DNA of 64,000 nt, from positions 992,001 through 1,056,000 of the forward strand of contig NZ_CP049870.1 in the NCBI RefSeq assembly GCF_011301715.1. Direction: 5' to 3'. Position numbers and translations under genes: made by a program. This DNA is from Sphingomonas sp. HDW15A. Its GTDB lineage: Bacteria; Pseudomonadota; Alphaproteobacteria; Sphingomonadales; Sphingomonadaceae. Of this stretch, positions 16,463 to 24,267 are shown piece after piece. The notes under the pieces were generated by a model that worked only from the letters and a program-made list of their open reading frames with translations, was not told the DNA's origin and did not search any database. How positions within the stretch are numbered: the stretch's first letter is position 1; the number at the start of each line of letters is the position of its first letter.

Positions 16463-17152
16463 ATGGCAGTTGCAATTCGTCTCGCCCGTGGCGGGTCCAA
16501 GAAGCGCCCCTATTACCGCGTCGTCGTGGCTGACAGCCGCAATGCGCGTGATGGCCGCTTCATCGAGAAGGTCGGCACCTACAACCCGCTTCTGGCCAAG
16601 GATTCGCCGGAGCGTGTGAAGCTTGACGCTGACCGCATCAAGCATTGGCTGAGCGTCGGCGCCCAGCCGTCGGACCGTGTTGCCCGCTTCCTCGATGCCG
16701 CCGGCATCAAGGAACGCGCCGCCCGTAACAACCCGAACAAGGCTCAGCCGGGCGAAAAGGCCAAGGAACGCGCCGAGGAGAAGGCGACCAAGCTGGCCGA
16801 GGCCGAGGAAGCCAAGAAGGCAGCAGCCGCCGCGCCGGTGACCGAGGAAGCCGATATCGCGGCTGAGCAGGCTCCGTCCGACACCGTCGACATCGAAGGC
16901 GAAGAAGTTGCGGCGGAAGAGAATGTCGCCGCCGAAGCCGCCGTCGAAGAGAGCGCCGGCGAAGAAGCCCCGGCTCAACCGGTGGCCGAAGAGGCCGTTG
17001 AGGCCGCCACGGAAGCGACTGCCGGCGCCGAGCCGGCGGAAGGCGCCGACGAGGGTGCGACCGAGGGCTCGCCCGAGGCCGCTGACGCTCCTGAAGTGAC
17101 CGGCGAAAGCTCGGAACAGCCGGCCGAAGGCGCTGCCGAGAAGGCCGAGTAA
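16463..17152 (+). CDS. rpsP: 30S ribosomal protein bS16 with long acidic C-terminal extension
   Basis: 229 residues against about 80-90 in most bacteria. Residues 1-80 are standard bS16 ([27 protein letters not shown]). Alphaproteobacterial versions are often extended, but this tail of about 145 residues is unusually long. It is first Lys/Glu-rich (about 88-115) and then almost entirely Ala, Glu, Gly, Pro and Val. It is probably disordered and strongly acidic. rimM follows after a 2-base gap. bS16 helps assemble the body of the 30S subunit. Confidence 0.95.
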   Translation: MAVAIRLARGGSKKRPYYRVVVADSRNARDGRFIEKVGTYNPLLAKDSPERVKLDADRIKHWLSVGAQPSDRVARFLDAAGIKERAARNNPNKAQPGEKAKERAEEKATKLAEAEEAKKAAAAAPVTEEADIAAEQAPSDTVDIEGEEVAAEENVAAEAAVEESAGEEAPAQPVAEEAVEAATEATAGAEPAEGADEGATEGSPEAADAPEVTGESSEQPAEGAAEKAE

Positions 17153-17154
17153 TA

Positions 17155-17652
17155 ATGGATGGGCCGGAGACCGGGAAGCGAGTCACGCTCGCCGCGGTCG
17201 CCGGTGCCCATGGCGTGAAGGGCGAGGTCCGCCTGAAACTGTTCACGGACAGCATCGACGGCCTCGCCTGCCACGACAAGGTTTACCTCGACGGGCGTTT
17301 GGTCGCGCTCAAGTCCGTCAAGGACAGCGGCAAGACCGCAATCGCCCGGTTCGATGGCGTTTCCGACCGATCGGCCGCGGAGGCCCTTCGCGGCTCGCTG
17401 GTCGAGATCGACCGCAGCGCCCTGCCGCCTCTCGAAGAGGGTGAATATTATCACGCCGACCTGATCGGCCTGACGTGCTTCTCGGAAAGCGACGACACCA
17501 TTGGATCAGTCGTCGGTGTCGAGAATTTCGGCGCCGGCGACCTGCTCGACATCGAACTGGTCAGCGGCAAGCGCGCGCTTATCCCGTTCCGCGATCCCAT
17601 CTCGCGGATGGAAGGTGCGCGGATCGTCCTCGATCCCGAATTCCTTGCCTGA
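17155..17652 (+). CDS. rimM: Ribosome maturation factor RimM
   Basis: 165 residues: N-terminal RimM barrel (A-A-V-A-G-A-H-G-V-K-G-E-V-R-L-K at about 11-26), then a PRC-type barrel with Y-Y-H-A-D-L-I-G-L and L-I-P-F-R-D near 95-150. RimM binds uS19 and assists 30S head maturation. It starts two bases after the rpsP stop. The usual next gene, trmD, is displaced by two unrelated genes here. Confidence 0.93.
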   Translation: MDGPETGKRVTLAAVAGAHGVKGEVRLKLFTDSIDGLACHDKVYLDGRLVALKSVKDSGKTAIARFDGVSDRSAAEALRGSLVEIDRSALPPLEEGEYYHADLIGLTCFSESDDTIGSVVGVENFGAGDLLDIELVSGKRALIPFRDPISRMEGARIVLDPEFLA

Positions 17653-17718
17653 CCGGGCGGGGCTATTCACCGCCATCGCTGCCGCCTAAGTTTCCTCCAT
17701 CCTTTGGGGGAGGGGCCA

Positions 17719-19236
17719 GTGCGTCGCTTTAGCTTGATGTTGACCGCCGGAGCCGCGCTGGTTGCGGCTCCCGTATGTGCGCAGAAAACCTCTCAGGCCG
17801 AGGCTGCCCCGGCAGTCGCCCGCTTCTCCGCGGTCGACAAGGCGTTTGCCGACTTTCGGGCCAAGACCCCGGTTCCAGGTATGGCATATGGCGTGCTGAT
17901 CGACGGGAATCTTGCCCACGTCCGTTTCCTCGGAGAGCAGGACGAGAAAGCCAAGGAGCCGGTCAACGCCGAAACGCGCTTTCGCATTGCGTCAATGAGC
18001 AAGGTCTTCACGGCGCTCGCGATCCTTTCTCTCCGCGATCAGGGCATGCTTCGCCTGGACGACCTCGCCGAACAGCACGTGCCCGAAATGCGCAACTGGA
18101 GTTATCCGACCTCCGACTCGCCGCGGATCCGAGTCCGCGACCTGTTGAGCCACGTCGGCGGCCTCGTCACCGATGATCCCTGGGGCGACCGCCAACAGCC
18201 AGTCTCTGCTGCAGAGTTCACGAAGATGATCGCCGCCGGTGTTCCATGGAGCCGCCCGCCGCAGACGCAGATGGAATATTCCAACTTCGGTTACGCGCTT
18301 CTCGGGCGGATCGTCACCAACGCATCGGGGGTGCCGTTCGACCGCTATATCCAGCAGACGATCATGCAGCCGCTCGGCATGACGAAAAGCGGCTACGAAT
18401 TTCGCGACGTCCCTCTGGGGAACCGGGCTATCGGCTACCGCTGGGAGAATGAGCGGTGGGTCGAGGAGCCAACCATGGCCCACGGCGAATTCGGGGCAAT
18501 GGGAGGCGTCTACGTTACCGCGGACGACTATGCGAAGTGGCTCTCGTTTTTGCTGTCCGCCTGGCCGCCGCGCGACGGACCGGAAACCGGACCGGTCAAG
18601 CGCTCGACGGTGCGCGAACTTTCACAGGGCCTGAACTTCATTTCCACGCGCAAGCGCATTGGAGGGCCCGAGAAAGACGAGTGCATCTGGGGCCAGGCCT
18701 ATGCGATGGGACTGTTCGCAATCCGCGATTGCACTCTCGGTCTCACTCTCAGTCATGGGGGCGGTTTCCCGGGTTACGGTTCTTACATGGTCGTGGCGCC
18801 CGAGCGTCGGGCGGCGATGTTCGTGCTTACCAACCGCACTTACTCGGGTCCGTCTGAGCCGGTCTGGCGTGCGCTCCTGGCGATTGACGGCCAGGGCATG
18901 ATCCCACCTGAAAAACGGACGGTCACACCAATCCTTCAGAAAATGCAGGCTGCCGCCTTCGCCGCGTATGCAGCCGGAAACCTGACACCCCTGAATGGCA
19001 AGCTCGCGATGAATTTCCTGATGGATCGCAGCGCCGATAATTGGTCGGCCGAGCTGGTTAAAATCCGGCAACAGATCGGGAATTGCACGTCTGCTGAGCC
19101 CTTGTTCACAACGGGCGCCCTGTCGACGGCATATCGCTGGAATTGCGAGCGCGGTCATCTCAACGGCCAGATCCTGCTCGCCCCGACCAATCCACCGACT
19201 ATCCAAGCGTGGCGGCTGATGCCGATCCCCAACTAG
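17719..19236 (+). CDS. Exported serine hydrolase, beta-lactamase/class C-like
   Basis: 505 residues from the GTG at 17719, placed 5 bases after a GGGGGAGGGG site. A signal peptide (about 1-21, V-C-A-Q) is followed by the beta-lactamase-related fold. The nucleophile motif is S-M-S-K (Ser92, Lys95), the second motif Y-S-N, and the third is probably H-G-G-G. A C-terminal region of about 130 residues is not recognised. Possible substrates are peptidoglycan peptides or esters; antibiotic resistance cannot be claimed. It stands between rimM and trmD, an unusual place. Confidence 0.85.
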   Translation: MRRFSLMLTAGAALVAAPVCAQKTSQAEAAPAVARFSAVDKAFADFRAKTPVPGMAYGVLIDGNLAHVRFLGEQDEKAKEPVNAETRFRIASMSKVFTALAILSLRDQGMLRLDDLAEQHVPEMRNWSYPTSDSPRIRVRDLLSHVGGLVTDDPWGDRQQPVSAAEFTKMIAAGVPWSRPPQTQMEYSNFGYALLGRIVTNASGVPFDRYIQQTIMQPLGMTKSGYEFRDVPLGNRAIGYRWENERWVEEPTMAHGEFGAMGGVYVTADDYAKWLSFLLSAWPPRDGPETGPVKRSTVRELSQGLNFISTRKRIGGPEKDECIWGQAYAMGLFAIRDCTLGLTLSHGGGFPGYGSYMVVAPERRAAMFVLTNRTYSGPSEPVWRALLAIDGQGMIPPEKRTVTPILQKMQAAAFAAYAAGNLTPLNGKLAMNFLMDRSADNWSAELVKIRQQIGNCTSAEPLFTTGALSTAYRWNCERGHLNGQILLAPTNPPTIQAWRLMPIPN

Positions 19237-19265
19237 CGAAACCGGTTCGCGAAGGATTCACCCCG

Positions 19266-20189
19266 CTACTCCCGCAAAAGCGATCGTTCCTTGGCGAGGT
19301 CGTTGCGGATGGCTGTGGAGGCCACTCCGCCCTGGCCCATGGCGTTGCTGATCTGGTCGAGGCCGAGAACGACGTCGCCGGCTGCGAAAAGGCCAGGAAC
19401 GCTGGTCCGCATGTGGGAATCGACGACGACGCAGGCATCGCTCGACAATTTCGCGCCGGCCTGCTCGGCAAGCTGGTTGTGCACGTCTGACCCAAGGGCC
19501 GGATAGACGCTGTCAAAGGTGAAGTGACCCTCCGCCGTATCGACGGTGATGCAACTGTCGCTGATCGCGACCGCCTCGGCTGGGCCATCCACCGTGACAA
19601 TGCCCACCTCGTTCAGTCGAACGCGATCTTCGGCCGACACGCTCAAGGCCTTGTCCGGCGCAATCAGCGTCACGTCCTTCGTATATCCGCGAAGAAAAAT
19701 GGCTTCATTGACGCCGCCCTTGCCGCTGCCGATCACGCCAACCTTCTTATCGGTCACCTCGTAGCCGTCGCAGATCGGGCAATAACGGATCAGTCCCCGC
19801 GCCAGCGCGTCGTCGTGGAGCGCCTCGTCCATCGGCGGCCGGCGATTGGTGACCCCTGTCGCAAGTAGAACCGTGCGGGCAGTGACCGGGCCGGAGCCCC
19901 ATTCGGCGGTAAAATGACCGTCCTTCTCGCGGTGTAGTCGCGTCACCTGCCCGCTCTCGATTCGAGCGCCATAGCGCTGGGCTTGGGCGCGCATTCTCTC
20001 AACCAGTTCGGTCCCAGAGATTCCGTCGGGGTAGCCGGCATGGTTGTGCGTGCATGGGATGGTCGCCGCTCGGCTCTTGCCGCCGTCGACCACCAGGATG
20101 TCGAGGTGATAACGCGAGAGGTATATCGCCGCCGTCAGCCCGGCCGGGCCGCCGCCGACCACCAGGCAGTCGAGTGTGTTGGCTTCCAT
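19266..20189 (-). CDS. FAD-dependent NAD(P)H oxidoreductase, thioredoxin-reductase-like
   Basis: 307 residues. The FAD site is G-G-G-P-A-G-L-T-A-A near residue 11, the redox pair C-P-I-C is near 130, the NAD(P) site G-S-G-K-G-G is near 155, and a closing FAD motif F-A-A-G-D-V-V lies near 270. This is the low-molecular-weight thioredoxin reductase fold, but divergent from TrxB; it may use another disulfide or small-molecule substrate. Reversed relative to the ribosomal operon around it and divergent from trmD. Confidence 0.85.
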   Translation of the reverse strand: MEANTLDCLVVGGGPAGLTAAIYLSRYHLDILVVDGGKSRAATIPCTHNHAGYPDGISGTELVERMRAQAQRYGARIESGQVTRLHREKDGHFTAEWGSGPVTARTVLLATGVTNRRPPMDEALHDDALARGLIRYCPICDGYEVTDKKVGVIGSGKGGVNEAIFLRGYTKDVTLIAPDKALSVSAEDRVRLNEVGIVTVDGPAEAVAISDSCITVDTAEGHFTFDSVYPALGSDVHNQLAEQAGAKLSSDACVVVDSHMRTSVPGLFAAGDVVLGLDQISNAMGQGGVASTAIRNDLAKERSLLRE

Positions 20190-20245
20190 CCGCCCTTAAT
20201 GCCGCCATGGCGTGGCGGTTCCGCTTGAGCTAACGGCACAAAGCC

Positions 20246-20966
20246 ATGAGCTTTCGCGCCACCGTCCTGACCCTATACCCCGATATGTTCCCAGGACCGC
20301 TTGGAACGAGCCTCGCAGGAAGGGCACTCGAGGAGGGCAAGTGGTCGCTGGAGGCCCGTAACATCCGCGATCACGCCATCGACAAGCACCGGACGGTCGA
20401 TGACACACCCGCCGGCGGCGGCGCCGGCATGGTGCTTCGCTGCGATGTGCTTGCCGCGGCGTTGGACGCGGTCGCGGACGGCCGGCCGATGCTGGCGATG
20501 ACCCCGCGCGGCGTGCCTCTCAATCAAAAACGCGTGCGCGAGCTTGCCAGCGGCGAGGGGCGATCATCCTTTGCGGCCGCTTCGAAGGGTTCGACGAGCG
20601 CATTTTCGAGGCGCGCCCGCTCGAACCCGTCTCGATCGGCGACTATGTCCTCTCCGGGGGTGAAATTGGCGCTATGGTCCTTCTCGACGCTTGCGTTCGG
20701 CTGCTTCCCGGCGTAATGGGCGCGACCCTCAGCGGTGAGGAAGAGAGCTTCGAAGCGGGGCTTCTCGAATATCCGCACTATACCCGACCAGTCGACTGGG
20801 AAGGGCGCACGATCCCCGAAGTGCTGCGATCGGGGATCATGCGAGGATTGCCGCGTGGAGACACGAGCAGGCCATCCTGGACACACGGTCACGGCGGCCG
20901 GACCTGATGGAGCGCCATGGGGGCGCTACGAGGTCGTCGCCCTCTGGCGCGCAGCGAGAAGATTAG
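20246..20966 (+). CDS. trmD: tRNA (guanine-N1)-methyltransferase TrmD, reading frame broken twice
   Basis: The N-terminal part ([16 protein letters not shown], then G-G-G-A-G-M-V-L) is clear TrmD. The frame breaks at GGGG 20557-20560, continues in another frame with [10 protein letters not shown] and [10 protein letters not shown], then breaks again at GGGG 20832-20835. After that it reads D-H-A-R-I-A-A-W-R to a TAG at 20964. One added G at each run restores a protein of about 240 residues of normal TrmD length. TrmD makes m1G37 in tRNA and is essential in most bacteria, so both breaks are probably sequence errors. rplS follows after 12 bases. Confidence 0.85.
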
Positions 20967-20978
20967 GATTGAAGACCA

Positions 20979-21371
20979 ATGAACCTGATCCAGACGCTCG
21001 AGCAGGAAGCGATTGACGCGCTGACCGCCGACCGCAAGATTCCCGAATTCCGCCCTGGCGACACCTTGCGCGTTGGCGTGAAGGTCGTCGAAGGCGACCG
21101 CGCCCGTGTCCAGATGTACGAAGGCGTGTGCATCGCCCGCTCGAACAAGGGCATCGGCTCCAATTTCACCGTGCGCAAGATTTCGTTCGGCGAAGGCGTC
21201 GAGCGCGTATTCCCGCTCTATTCGCCGGCGATCGATTCGATCGAGGTCGTGCGCCGCGGTGCCGTCCGTCGCGCGAAGCTCTATTACCTGCGCGGACGTC
21301 GCGGCAAATCGGCGCGTATCGCCGAGCGTCGCGATACCCGTCCGGCCAAGGGCGAAGCGACCGAAGCCTGA
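20979..21371 (+). CDS. rplS: 50S ribosomal protein bL19
   Basis: 130 residues with family features [26 protein letters not shown] and R-R-A-K-L-Y-Y-L-R. The C-terminal tail is basic, then short and acidic. bL19 lies at the subunit interface of the ribosome. It follows trmD by 12 bases, as in the canonical trmD-rplS pair. Confidence 0.97.
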   Translation: MNLIQTLEQEAIDALTADRKIPEFRPGDTLRVGVKVVEGDRARVQMYEGVCIARSNKGIGSNFTVRKISFGEGVERVFPLYSPAIDSIEVVRRGAVRRAKLYYLRGRRGKSARIAERRDTRPAKGEATEA

Positions 21372-21398
21372 GGGCTTCGTACAGTTTCGGCTTGAAAC

Positions 21399-21433
21399 GC
21401 GGCCGGGCCTTCTCACATGGGAGGCTCGGCCGC
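21399..21433 (+). terminator. Hairpin after rplS, probable terminator or attenuator
   Basis: GCGGCCGGGCCT pairs with AGGCTCGGCCGC (12 bp, one G-U) across an 11-base loop. A smaller 7-bp hairpin (CGAAGCC/GGCTTCG) overlaps the rplS stop just upstream. The T-tract is weak, so partial read-through into asd, 19 bases later, is possible. Confidence 0.5.
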
Positions 21434-21451
21434 TTGCTCTTGGAGAATATG

Positions 21452-22483
21452 ATGTCGGGCTATCGTGTCGCGGTGGTCGGTGCCACCGGCAATGTCGGTC
21501 GTGAAATCCTCAATATCCTTGCCGAGCGGCAATTCCCGCTCTCCGAGGTGGCTGCGGTCGCTAGCGCGCGTTCGACCGGGGACATCATCGATTTCGGAGA
21601 CAGCGGGCAGGAACTCAAGGTCAAGAACCTGGAGCATTTCGATTTCGAAGGCTGGGACATTGCACTGTTCAGCGCCGGCGGGGAAATCAGCAAGCTCCAC
21701 GCGCCGCGTGCCGCTGCCGCCGGCTGCACCGTCATCGATAATTCCAGCGCGTTCCGAATGGACCCGGACGTGCCGTTGATCGTGCCGGAAGTGAATGCGG
21801 ATGCCATCGAGGGCTATCGGGCGAAGAACATCATCGCAAATCCCAATTGCTCGACTGCGCAGATGGTGGTTGCGCTGAAGCCGCTGCACGACGCGGCGCG
21901 GATCAAGCGGATCGTCGTTGCTACCTACCAGTCGGTCTCCGGCGCGGGCAAAGCGGGGATGGACGAGCTTTTCGAGCAGAGCCGCAACATCTTTGTCGGC
22001 GATTCAAACACTCCGGTGAAGTTCACCAAGCAGATCGCCTTCAACGTCATCCCGCACATCGACAGCTTCCTCGACGACGGCTCGACCAAGGAAGAATGGA
22101 AGATGGTGGTCGAGACCAAGAAGATCCTCGATCCGAAGATCAAGGTGACCGCGACCTGCGTCCGCGTGCCGGTGTTCGTCGGCCATAGCGAGGCGATCCA
22201 TGTCGAGTTCGAGAATGAAATCTCGGCCGATGAGGCGCGCGAGCTTCTGCGCGAAGCGCCCGGCGTAATGCTTGTCGATAAGCGCGAGGACGGCGGTTAC
22301 GTTACGCCGGTCGAATGCGTCGGCGACTATGCCACTTTCGTCAGCCGTGTCCGCGAGGATCCGACAGTCGACAATGGTCTCGCCCTCTGGGTGGTCAGCG
22401 ACAACCTTCGCAAGGGCGCAGCCCTGAATGCCGTACAGATCGCCGAACTGCTCGGCCGCCGTCACTTGCAGAAGGCGGCCTAG
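21452..22483 (+). CDS. asd: Aspartate-semialdehyde dehydrogenase
   Basis: 343 residues from the second of two adjacent ATGs, which has the better spacing (6 bases) to GGAG. N-terminal NADP site V-V-G-A-T-G-N-V-G-R-E; catalytic cysteine in N-P-N-C-S-T-A-Q near residue 134; S-A-F-R-M-D-P-D and Q-S-V-S-G-A-G-K are typical. It reduces aspartyl phosphate to the semialdehyde for lysine/diaminopimelate, methionine and threonine synthesis. dapF at 9635 acts later in the same lysine branch. Confidence 0.95.
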   Translation: MSGYRVAVVGATGNVGREILNILAERQFPLSEVAAVASARSTGDIIDFGDSGQELKVKNLEHFDFEGWDIALFSAGGEISKLHAPRAAAAGCTVIDNSSAFRMDPDVPLIVPEVNADAIEGYRAKNIIANPNCSTAQMVVALKPLHDAARIKRIVVATYQSVSGAGKAGMDELFEQSRNIFVGDSNTPVKFTKQIAFNVIPHIDSFLDDGSTKEEWKMVVETKKILDPKIKVTATCVRVPVFVGHSEAIHVEFENEISADEARELLREAPGVMLVDKREDGGYVTPVECVGDYATFVSRVREDPTVDNGLALWVVSDNLRKGAALNAVQIAELLGRRHLQKAA

Positions 22484-22515
22484 CGTCTAGGCTGCCGGTC
22501 ACAGGGAGATGTGAC

Positions 22516-23001
22516 ATGCGGCGTTTGATGTTGATTGCGGCGATTGGTCTGGCACTCAGTGCCTGCGAAGTTCAGAAGAACCAGGAGGGCAGCGCGGCTA
22601 ATGCCGCCTCCGACGATCCTGCCGCGATCGTTGCTGCAGTCGAGGACAGCTGGCGGTCCGGTTCCGCCGAGACAGCGATGGCGCATTACGCACCTGATGC
22701 GGTCGTCTTCTCGACCGGATCGCTCGCTCCAACAAGCGATCGTAATGTCGTCACCCGCGAAACCGCGGGGTTCATGGCGATGAAACCGGCTGACTTTACG
22801 GTGACCGAGCGCAACACTCAGAAGCTGGACGATGACACGATCGTCTCGTCGGGAATTGTCGGCTTCACGGCCCAGGTGGGGCCGGCGCGCCAGATGCTTC
22901 GCGCTCGCTTCACCCAGGTCCTTCAAAAGCAGCCGGACCGACGCTGGCTCATCGTACATGAGCACATGTCGCTGCCGCCGGCGGGAGCGCCGCTGCCATG
23001 A
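22516..23001 (+). CDS. Lipoprotein with SnoaL/DUF4440-like fold
   Basis: 161 residues. The leader ends L-A-L-S-A-C, a good lipobox with Cys near residue 17. The mature part fits the small cone-shaped NTF2/SnoaL type: A-A-V-E-D-S-W-R-S-G-S, then M-A-H-Y-A-P-D-A-V-V-F, ending W-L-I-V-H-E-H-M-S. The family covers small-molecule enzymes and binding proteins, so no activity can be assigned. It overlaps the next gene by ATGA. Confidence 0.72.
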   Translation: MRRLMLIAAIGLALSACEVQKNQEGSAANAASDDPAAIVAAVEDSWRSGSAETAMAHYAPDAVVFSTGSLAPTSDRNVVTRETAGFMAMKPADFTVTERNTQKLDDDTIVSSGIVGFTAQVGPARQMLRARFTQVLQKQPDRRWLIVHEHMSLPPAGAPLP

Positions 23002-23444
23002 GCGAAATGATGACCGGTGGATGCCAATGCGGGCGCGTCCGCTACGAGGCGGAGATCGATAGCGATGACGCCTATTTCTGCCATTGCCGCATGTGCCAGA
23101 AAGCAACCGGAGGGTTCGCGGCAGCCTTTGTCCAGGTGGAACCGGGCAAGCTAAATTGGCTCGGCGAGCCGGACTGGTATGAAAGTTCGCCGATCGCCAA
23201 GCGGCCATTCTGCTCGTCCTGCGGAACACCGCTGGGCTTCCAGTTCAAGGACGGGGGCGGCAAGCCCGACCTGACGCTCGGCAGCTTCGATGATCCGTCT
23301 CGCTTCAAGCCGGTGATCCACGCCGGCGCCGAGAGCATCCACGAAGCATTCCTCGACACGCGCGACTTGCCGCGGATGTACAGCGCCACGACCGAAAGCG
23401 TCGCCAAGCGCTGGAAGGCCGTCGGGCGCGAGGTCCCGGAGTGA
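22998..23444 (+). CDS. GFA family (glutathione-dependent formaldehyde-activating-like) zinc protein
   Basis: 148 residues with zinc-binding cysteines in G-G-C-Q-C-G-R-V-R-Y, C-H-C-R-M-C-Q-K and F-C-S-S-C-G-T-P-L, as in the Mss4-like GFA/CENP-V family. True formaldehyde activation has been shown only for some members, so the name marks the fold rather than the reaction. Coupled by 4-base overlaps to genes on both sides. Confidence 0.88.
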   Translation: MSEMMTGGCQCGRVRYEAEIDSDDAYFCHCRMCQKATGGFAAAFVQVEPGKLNWLGEPDWYESSPIAKRPFCSSCGTPLGFQFKDGGGKPDLTLGSFDDPSRFKPVIHAGAESIHEAFLDTRDLPRMYSATTESVAKRWKAVGREVPE

Positions 23445-24196
23445 CACCAGACGTACATCGCTGGACGGCGTCGGACGGAGTGGAACTGGCCTGGCGGGAA
23501 ATGGGGGAGGGGCGTCCAGTCGTCCTGATCCACGGTCTGTTTTCCGACGGTCTGACCAACTGGATCAAGTTCGGCGCCGCGGAGAAAGTCGCGGCTGAAG
23601 GATGCCGGGTCATCATGCCCGACCTTCGAGCTCATGGTCTAAGCGCCAAGCCGCAAGACGTAGAATCCTATCCTCGCGGAATCCTGGCCCGCGACATCAA
23701 GGAGTTGATCGAGCAGCTTGAGCTGACGGACTATGTCCTTGGCGGCTTTTCGCTCGGCGCACGGACCACGGTGCAGGTGGTGGGAGAGGGCGCGAGCCCC
23801 GTGAAGGCCATCCTTGCCGGAATGGGCTTTGAAGGGCTTTCCGACTGGAACAGGCGGCAGGCCTTCTTTCACGAAGCGATCGCGCAGTTCGACATCGCCA
23901 GGCGGGGTGATCCGTGGTGGATGGCGATCCAGTTCATGAAGACGATGAACGTTGATCGTGTCGCCGCCGGTCATCTGCTTCGGACATTCGAAGACGCTCA
24001 TCCCGATTGGCTGCAATCCTTCACAATGCCTACGATGGTGCTGTGCGGTACCGAGGACAGTGACAACGGCTCCGCGCCGGCGCTTGCCGAGGCACTGCCG
24101 AATGCGGAATACGCGCCCATTCCTGGCACGCACATGTCGAGCGTGACGCAGCGCGAGTTCGGCGAACGGCTTGCAGCCTTCGTCAGGGGCGCTTGA
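23441..24196 (+). CDS. Alpha/beta hydrolase
   Basis: 251 residues, GTG start overlapping the previous stop (GTGA). Oxyanion region L-I-H-G-L-F near 30, nucleophile elbow G-F-S-L-G-A near 104, acid residue in L-C-G-T-E-D-S-D near 205 and histidine in P-G-T-H-M-S near 230 make a complete triad. No signal peptide. The substrate is unknown. Confidence 0.88.
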   Translation: MTPDVHRWTASDGVELAWREMGEGRPVVLIHGLFSDGLTNWIKFGAAEKVAAEGCRVIMPDLRAHGLSAKPQDVESYPRGILARDIKELIEQLELTDYVLGGFSLGARTTVQVVGEGASPVKAILAGMGFEGLSDWNRRQAFFHEAIAQFDIARRGDPWWMAIQFMKTMNVDRVAAGHLLRTFEDAHPDWLQSFTMPTMVLCGTEDSDNGSAPALAEALPNAEYAPIPGTHMSSVTQREFGERLAAFVRGA

Positions 24197-24267
24197 CGAG
24201 AAAGCACGAACCGCTCACTCCTCGCGTCACGCGATATCGTTGAGTCTTAAGGACGAGGAGCCTGACC

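Noticed and set aside
14767..16475. Long open frames antisense to ffh (485 and 534 codons)
   Set aside because: They mirror the strongly coding ffh gene in a GC-rich genome, have no recognisable domain or ribosome-binding site, and are Arg/Ser/Pro-rich like other shadow frames.
17719..20189. Mobile element inserted between rimM and trmD
   Set aside because: No transposase, integrase, terminal repeats or tRNA target; codon use resembles the neighbours.
20246..20966. trmD as a true pseudogene
   Set aside because: Conserved sequence continues on both sides of each break, both breaks are in GGGG, and the enzyme is essential in most bacteria; sequence error is the simpler explanation.
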